Made by a program: the position numbers and the translations under genes
Notes under the pieces: model-generated
Databases searched by the model: none
The model's input: only the letters and a program-made list of their open reading frames with translations
What the model was told of the DNA's origin: nothing
In this document: positions 12,201-21,200 of the stretch, piece after piece
How positions within the stretch are numbered: the stretch's first letter is position 1
Layout: every line of letters begins with the position of its first letter
Source of the DNA: a bacterium
Lineage (GTDB): Bacteria; Oederibacteriota; JAAXVQ01; JAUVAV01
Assembly: GCA_021108215.1 (NCBI GenBank)
Contig: JAIORK010000049.1
Span: forward strand, 1 to 64,000
Reading direction: 5' to 3'
DNA length: 64,000 nucleotides

Positions 12201-15200
12201 GTAAATTGCGAAATGATTTCCGTTTGAAAATGGATGGATATATGAATGGTTCGAAATTTTTCAGAAATAGTGTTGCTCCCAAATTGAATATCATGGGAAG
12301 AGGGCTTGGTGCCGCTGTTGGCAAAATTTCATCGATCGCGAGTATGCCGATGAAAGGGATGAATCGTTTTGTTGTTAAAACAATTGCAGATTTGATGCCG
12401 CTTTCATCGAAAGGCAATGTCCAACCAATGAATAATACCGGAAGAAAAGCAGTTCGCGCTCGTGTTGAACAAAAAATTCGATCAACACGCACTGAGTTGG
12501 CGAAATCCACGAGTTTGCGACAGATGATGTTTAAAGCCAATAAATTGAATAAATTATATGCTGAATATGGCGCGGCATTGGCAACGATGAATAATCCTGT
12601 TGAGACACTCAATGCGATCCAAAGTGCTGCCAAAGGGAAAACTGGAACCCAAAGTGCTGCGGGCCTGTTGGAAGCCTTGATCACGGCATCGCCGGCCCTT
12701 GGGGCAAAAGTTAGCGGGAAATTACTTAGCAAAAAAACAACCAAAACACAAAAGATTGTGGACAAAACCTGTTCATCTATCGGTGAAAATGCGGTGAAAG
12801 CAGCAAGCGTCATCGGGACAGGTAAACTGAATAATACGATGATGAATAAAATTATGGATAGTGCTGCTAAAAAAACAGGTGGTTTGGAAAGTTTGGTCAA
12901 GGCGTTGGGGAAAGAACAAGGTTCACTCAGACAGGCTTTTGAAGCAAGAACAAGCGAAGCAGCAAAGAAAAAGATGGAAAGAAAAACCAAGGAAGAAGCA
13001 GAAGCAAAAAAACAGAGTGAGGTTCCTGATCTTGTTGATGCGATATTCCAGCCTGGAAATTCACGCGCGCGGAAGCAAATGATGAATATAGGTGCCAAGA
13101 ATAAAGTGGTTATGAAGCAACTTGCTGAAATGGCAAGTAAAGGTGAACGGCGTTTTATGCGTGAGCAAATGATGGAATTGTCGAAACAAGGCAATATGCA
13201 GGAGGCTTTGGTCAAGGCTTTGAGCGAATCAAAATCAGGAACATTAAAATCATTTGTGAAAACTGCATTGGAAAGTGAAATTCCTGACTTGGCGAAAAGA
13301 TTGACCAAAGAGATCAGCAAAGATCCAAAAGCAACTAAAAAAATGCAAGAGTTCGCTAAAGATAATAATTTCACAAAACAAATGGCAGATTATGTATTAA
13401 ATGTAGATGCCGTGCATGCCAAAGAAATGCTTCGAAATGTACCCAGGAACCTCAGGAAAAACGTTGTTGAGACGGCAAGTCGTGAGTTGATACAAAAAGT
13501 TACTGGTGAATCTGGCTTGAATAACAGGGGAGGTACGGTAAAGGATTTAAGGAGAGCCAAAGAGGGGCTTGATGCTAAAAAGAACAAACATGAAATAGAA
13601 CAACTGGAGCGCCTGGAAGGGATAACAGTAAAAGCAAAGGGTGAAGTCAAAACTTCATCTGGGGCAAATGGCAATGCAAAGGGTAAAGGCAAGACGGAGG
13701 ATGCGAAGAAATCGGAAAAAGACATTGATCCTGCGGAAACGGCGTCAGGGGTTGATCCTTTTAGTATGTCCGCCTATAAGGCTTTGGATTTATTAAAAGA
13801 TCCATTACAGACAGGGTATGAAGTTGCGAAAGTCGTGTCAGGTTTGAAATTGATTGAAGGGATTGGTGTTGGGATAAGAAAATATTCTTCAAGTCAACGC
13901 GCGCTTTTTGAACAGGCCAGACTGGAAAAACAAACCTCAACATTGGAAGGCACGATGGGGGCGATTAAAAATATATCGCATGAAATAGCCAAAACAGATG
14001 CCAAATTGGCGAGAGTAGCTACCGGCAAACTTTCTTTCAGTGGGCGGGCTGCTAAAATCCAGAAATTACTTCAAAAACAAAACGCATTACAAACAGAACA
14101 AACGCAATTGATGGCTCACGGTGGATTGATTTCAGAAAGTGCGGCAGGTATTAACCTGGAATTGAATAAATTAAATATCGATACTCAAATGCTTGAAAGC
14201 ATGTTGGGTAAAGAAGGCGTCAAGCAGTATGCTGAAGAGTTTAAGGCACTGAAGAAGGCTGTGAAAGAATTTGTTGAAGCAGGCGAGAATATAACGGCGG
14301 AAACCAGACGGTTAAACAACCGTAATCAAATCGTCAGTGCGAAATTGGAAAGATTAAAACAATTAAATAATTCGACAAGTAAGCGGATTCAAAAACGAGC
14401 GGAAATGTTGGAAAAACAAAAGGCGGATTTAGAATCCACATTGTCTGAAATGCGCATGCCGACTGAAAAAACAGAGGCCAGAGCAAGAGAAATGGAAATT
14501 AAACGCATGGAAGCCGGAATGGAAGTGATCAGGGCCTCAAAAGCTTTGGAAGCAGGCGGGTTAAAAGTGGTAAGAAACGCGGCGGCAAAAAAACCGGAGA
14601 AACTCAATATCGAAAATCAAATTGCAGAGATAGTGAGGTTGGAAACGAAGATCAGTACTCAATCACGTCGGATGAGAAATGTTCAATCATCGAAAGAGGT
14701 TCGTACAGAAAGAAATTTGAAAATAATGGAAAAACATTTTGCTGATAAAATTGCTGAAAATAGAAACAAAGTGGATGAACTTCGAAATGATTTGGTAAGG
14801 CAGATGGATGTATTGGGGCAAAACCGGTTATTTGCTGAAAAATTATCCAAACAATTTGCGAAACCCGGTGCTCTATCTGAAATGAAAAAATTTACAGCTG
14901 AAATATTCGAAAAAACAAGTTTGGGAGAACAGAAAATACGCTTTGAGGAATTAAATTCAATTGCACAAAGGACATTACTTGAAAATTTAAGCGCAACGGC
15001 TTTGGCTAAGCTGGCCAAAGCACGCGGGTATGAAAAAACAATGCTTGAGGTGAACAAACAACTTGAAGCTGCCGGGAAGTTAGAAGCGGACGCAAAAGGC
15101 ACAAAAACCGAGATGAAGAAAGCACAGGCCCTTGAAGCCTATTCTCGCGCCGGAAATATGCTCGCTGGAATTGGCGCCAAATCCAACGGACTCCGGAACG

Positions 15201-18200
15201 GTAAAAACAAGGCGCAATATCGTAAAGCGCTCAAAGCCAGTGATCTTCAAGTCAGTCAGATGTTGGATGGGATGAGGACAAAACGTCTGGTTAGCGATAC
15301 CGAAATGGCGAAGATAAATAAATTCCTGAAGTTTCATGTGAAGCAAACGGAAGGGAAAACAGTAGAAGAAAGTTTGGCGGAATTTAATAATCAGGGTCTG
15401 ATGAATAAATTAGGACGCTCAAAATTGACCATGGAAAAATTGAAACTTGGGAAATCAAGTGCTGAGCAATGGGAAGTGTTTCGGAAGCAGCAAGGTAAGC
15501 GCGAGAACATGACGCTGGAGGACGCGGCTAAAATTGAAGCTGCTAAAAGTATGACGTCGAAAGCCGGGAAAGCATTCCGGGAATTCATGGAAACGCGACA
15601 AAGTAAAGAGACAAGAATAGGCGACTTGTTAACGGAATTTAATCGAATCCAGGGGATGAAGGGCAAGGTGCAGTTGCGCGAAAAAAACGTTGAAGCTTAT
15701 TATAAACATCATTCGCAGAAATTTAATGAACGCGTAATGAATGAAATACAAGCATTTCAAATGACACAGCTTAAAAAGGTTACATCTGAAACTGAAATTA
15801 AAAAACAAGAAAAGTTAATTGACAAATTAAACGAGGCTGATGTTCTGACACATGATCTTGCGGTTGCGAAAACTGAAGGGAGAACGACTGGGAGGGAATA
15901 TGTTAAGCAACAAAAAAGGTTGAACACGGTGTTGAAAAGTATCGAGCGATTGGAAAAAGCAGGAACCAAGTTGGAGAATACACCTTTCGCGGAAACCATG
16001 ATGGTCGAAAAAATGGAGAAAGTGCTTGAAATCGAGAGCTCTTTGGAAATTGCTATTATATTAAATAAAATCAAAACCAAAGTTGAAAAGAAAAACATGT
16101 CTGAGGCGGAAGCTGAAAGACATTATGATAAAAAGCTGGATATGACGACTGAGGGTTTTAAGGATTGTTGGTCACATTATGGGAAAATTTATAAAAGTGC
16201 GAAAGCATCTGAAATTCAAAAACATAAAGATGCAAGTAAAAAAATAGAAGCAGAATTAGAAAAAGTAATACCCAAAGCGGAGCAAGTAACCGATGGTTAT
16301 GGTTTTTATAAAGCCTTTAAGGGATTGCGTAATAAAAAATTAAAGGATGGCAGCATGCGGGCAGGATCAATTGAGGATGCGCGTCTGGTTCGGATTTATG
16401 GAGAAATGGTGTTTAAACGGCTCACCGGGTATCCCAGCACACGTGTGGCGCAGCGCGTGATGTTGAGTGAGTTTTTTGGCAAGCGCAACGCAGGGTTGCG
16501 TGCAGGTGGTGGTAAGACGCATCCATTCATCATGTTCCCGGGCATGACAAAGATACTCACCGGGAAATCATTGCGCGCAGAAATTTTGGTTGATGATGCG
16601 CCTGCAATTGATAAATACCTCAACGAAGCACAGGATACCAAAGGAAGTCATGGCAAATCGCTTAAACAGGGTGATTTGGCAAAAGCATTTGGTATTGAAC
16701 TCGTTAACGGGAATAAATTACATAGTGAAGGAAAGTATCGCGAGTTGGTTGATGCTTTAAATAATTCGAAAAAAGTGGTTGTGTTTGATCATACCACGCG
16801 CGCGCATTTGCGAAATGCGGAAGTCAGTAATCAGAAATTGCGTGCTGCATTGCAAAGAACCAATCATGTTGGTATCGATGAAGTGCACATGGCAGCGACA
16901 TCACAAACTTCCGCGGTTATCGGCGGAAATGTGTCGGCTCCAAAAGCGGAATTGGTAAGAAAAATTGACAAATTGTTAAATGATATTGGATTTAATGCCA
17001 AAACATTTGAGTCTTCTGCGAAAAAAACCGGGAATAAGGGATTGGGTGAATTGGGCAAGGGATTCAAGGTAGAGGATTATCGCGGAAAAGAATTAAGTGG
17101 ATCAAAAATGACTGAATTGAATAATGCGTCAACAAAGAAAATTATGCTTTTGGATGGTGAGATCAAACTCAATCATGCTGCCCGCGAATCTTTGAAACAG
17201 TATAAAGCCGGCGAGATTTCATCTGTCCTGAGAACGTTGTATAGTAAAACCGGACGGGCTGGAGAATACAGCTCTTATTTCGTGAAAAACGGGTTGGTTT
17301 ATCCGGTGGATATGCTGGGGAAGATACAGTTTGAACAAATTAGTAATGATATCGTAGGACAAATTACAGCGGTGCGTAAACACGGCGCTGATCCTTATAC
17401 GTCAGTACGTGTCAATCATACCTCAATGCAGACATCCATGTCTGCCATGTATGCCGGAAATAATGGTGCGCATATTGTGGGGGCGTCCGGGACCATTGCA
17501 GGTATCGAAAGCCTCATGCAAAGTAAAATTGGTTCTTCCTCCAGGCATATCAGTACCTCCATGCTTGATATACAGACGATGATTAAGAATACCGGCGGAA
17601 AAGTCCTGAGTATGAGCAAGGCGGATTTGGCAAAGGCAGATAAAGCGGTTATCGATACATTGGTCAATAAAAAGAACTGGGATGCCATGGTATTTGAAGC
17701 AGATCCTGTTAAACAGTTGGAATTAGTGGATAAATATATGACGGACTTGAAAAGAAGGGGTGTGAATGATGCAATAATCAGTGTGATCAGTGCTGAAGGA
17801 ACAGGATTTTATGTGAAGAAGGGCACGGGTCAGGCATTGGCAAAATCCAAAGATTTCAAGAAATTGTTGGAGTCAGCAGAGGTTAAATCGAAAAATGTCA
17901 CAGTGCATGAGGGCTGGAAGGTAAATAAAGGAAAATATGATTATATTGAGATAAAAGATGGTGTTCAGGTATTGGTTCAGGCACATAAAGCAAAAGCGGA
18001 TAAAGTGACGGGTGAGAATACCGGGAAGGTATTTATGAAAAATCGTCAGATCAGTATTTTTAATGAGCAGGGCGCGGTTGGTAAAAACTTCCAGAATGAC
18101 GCTATTTTAGTTGTTCGGGGTGCGGAAAAAATGTCGGCGGATTTATTGACACAAACTATTTTAAGGTCAGGACGTCCCCATACAAAAGGGGCCTGGAAAA

Positions 18201-21200
18201 CAGAACGTTATCTGGCGGTCAAGGATAATGTTTTGAAAAATGCCAATGAAAATATTCAAAAGCGTTCGCCGGAAATAAGATCGTTGTTGGAGTCGATTAC
18301 AGGTAAAGACAATAAAATGAATGCGACGAATAGTGAGATTATTCGGTTGTTAGCCAAAGGAAGTAATCGAAGTCTGGCGGAACAGCTGAAGCTCAATGCG
18401 GAATTCCGCCAACTTGATTTGGTAGGCGATTCTACGCGCTTTGCTGTACAGGATACGTTCCGTGACCGTATGGTGATAAATCCTCTCAAAGAAGCTATGA
18501 ATGGTAAAAATAAGGAGAGCCGTGCGTATAAAATATTTGACAAGGCATTATCCGATGTTTTGAATCAACATGGTTCCAGTGCGGATCTGAAATTGCGCAT
18601 GGCAGGAAAAGAGTCGGCGAAGACATTAAATGACAATTATGTTAAAAATAATTTTTCGAGTAATCTGAATGATGCGGCACAAGTTTGGAGAAATGTCAGA
18701 AAGAATGCATGGCGATCACGAAATATGTCACTTAAAACCTGGATGCAGGCGACAAAGAAGTTGGGCGAAATCAAAAGTGCCCAGCGTGCATTGCAGAAAA
18801 ATGAAATGCCGGTACGTACAGAGGTGAATACCTTTGCGGAAGCCACAACATTTGAAGAGTTATATGTTGTGGGTAAACGATTGATGGAGAAGGTGTTATC
18901 CAAGGAAACCGGTGGTTCGGCAATCGGCGAGCTGCAGCATCAATCCAGTCGTGTTGCCAAAGCAGCCAAGGAAAGCAAGGTTGATTCTAAAGTGTCGGAA
19001 GCATTTGAAAAGTCGTGGAATGAAACACATAAGCAATTGGAATGGAGCGCCAGGGATAATAAGACGTCATCATCGCAAATGACATTGGCGCAAGCAGCAA
19101 AGTATTTACACACTGATGAAGCAACTGCCAAGTTGGCATTGGCCAATACGGCGGCGGATGCGATTCAGATGATTCATAATGCCGATTATACGTCGCAATT
19201 GAGTGGTGTGTCAGATGGTGTGATGTTTAATACTGAAGGGATAGCGACTCCGGAAAATGTATCGGTTTCTGATGTTGAAGTACCGTCATTTAATGACAGC
19301 CGGATAGGCTCTGTTTTAAAGAGTGTACCCGGTTTGGGCGGCAATCTGGATATCAAAGCAGCTGAAATCAATCGTACTATGGGTGCAATTAACGAGACGA
19401 CACGTTTGTGGAATGCCGGCACAGATGAGAGCTTTGTTGCTGCCCAGCAAGCGAACTTTGGCGAAAACTGGATGGAACCGGCTTTGCAGAACAAGTATGG
19501 TAGTGATATTGCGTTTGTGCGGAATTATTCCAAAACAAATAATCCATTAAAGCAGGCATGGATGATCTGGAATCAACCGAATCAGGCGAAAGGATTGCTC
19601 AACCAATCCCTCCAAAATATAGCCAATGTCAATCCGAAGCTCCAGGAGCTCAAAGCAAATTCGGATGCGACCTTGACGTATCAAGGCCGGACAATGAAAT
19701 TGAATCAGGCCACGCAGTATGTGCAGCAGCAGTTGGCGCAGGCGCAATCATTGGCCGAGCGCTACGGACTGGACATTTCGCAGCAGCTGGCCGGTCTGCC
19801 GGCACGGCAAAGAATTGTTGAGCGACAAAGCGATGCGGTACAATCAGCTGTAGAATCGCAATTGCGTCATCGTCAATTCCAGTCTGTGCAAAAGGGTGTT
19901 CAGACCTGGCAGAATGTGGTGCGCAACTTCAATCGGATGGATTTTGTGGTGCCGATGACGAAGGCCGCACAAGGTGTGATCCAGCCCAATATGATCACCC
20001 GTATGGCAATGGGGACGCTGTTTGTCGGGATGATGAGTGTGACCAGTCTTCCGGTAACGACGTTAATGATGGGTGTTTTTGGAGGGATGATATTTATGCC
20101 GCTGGTTTCACGCATGACAAAGAATACGGATGCCCAAAAAGCGCCATCGTCACCACTCATGAAATGGGCCATGCCAATCGGGCTTCTCATTGTTGGCTTG
20201 TTTGGGAATCCGACGATTGCCACGGCAGGTGTTGGGACGTTGTACAATCAAGTGACGGAAAAAGTTTTCAATGTGAGTGAAGTTGGTGAAAATCAAGTGA
20301 TGGTTAATATTCCAACGGAAAGCAAAGGTGAAAAACGCGCAGATATTTCGGGAAAACCAGTGACCCGGGCAGGAAAATCCCTGGTGGATGCGTTTAAATC
20401 GGAAATGGAGAAGGCAAAGACCAAAGACGGGAAAACCGGTTTTGCGGTTCTGCAAAGATTGATGGCGGAGGACCGGTTCGGTAATGTGAGGTTGAAAGCC
20501 GGTGCATGGGCGCAAAATTACGGCTACATGCATCTTATTGCCGCAATATTCAGTATGGTCCCGCAAGCGCTGGAAAGTGTTTCTGAAATTGATTTGGCTT
20601 CGGAAGGCGAACAGGTTGCGGAAGATGCGTTAACACAAACAGGTATGAAAATTCGTGTGACCCGGAATTCGCTCAACCTCATGAACAAAAACGCCTCTGA
20701 AGCCGTACTCAATCAGGTGCTGATGGCGGTTATTCAGAATGTTTTTACAACTGCTGAAACGTCAATCCTTCAAGGGAAACTGGCGCAGCATCCTGAATTT
20801 AAAGAATATGGTTCTTTTGGGTTGGCTGAATTTTTGAAACAATTTATTTTTGACGGGCAGGTACTACAAAACCGGATCCAAGGCGAGTCTTGGGTGGTTC
20901 TGGGCGGGGAAAATTTTTATTCCTTGATCAAAAACAGGTTGGGCCGTGAAGTGAGAAGTAATGAAGTGAATGAATTGGATTTGGCAATGGGTGAACTTGA
21001 GAATGAAGCGATGCCAAAAATGCGTGCGATGGCCAACGAAATTAAAAAACTCGCAGGACATGAGCTTATTGCCAAACAAGAAGAGTTCCAGGGACGCTTT
21101 GGGGTGGATTACATTGACTATCTTGCGATGGCAAATCCCTCTTTGGCTGAAAAAATATTGCTGCTCTTTGCGGGCAAAGAAATTTTCCAGGACAAAAATC

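Noticed and set aside
8894..13374. Long minus-strand ORFs (444 and 489 codons) inside giant gene 1
   Set aside because: They mirror the codon pattern of the real gene, have no ribosome-binding sites or recognisable domains, and lie wholly within a confident coding region.
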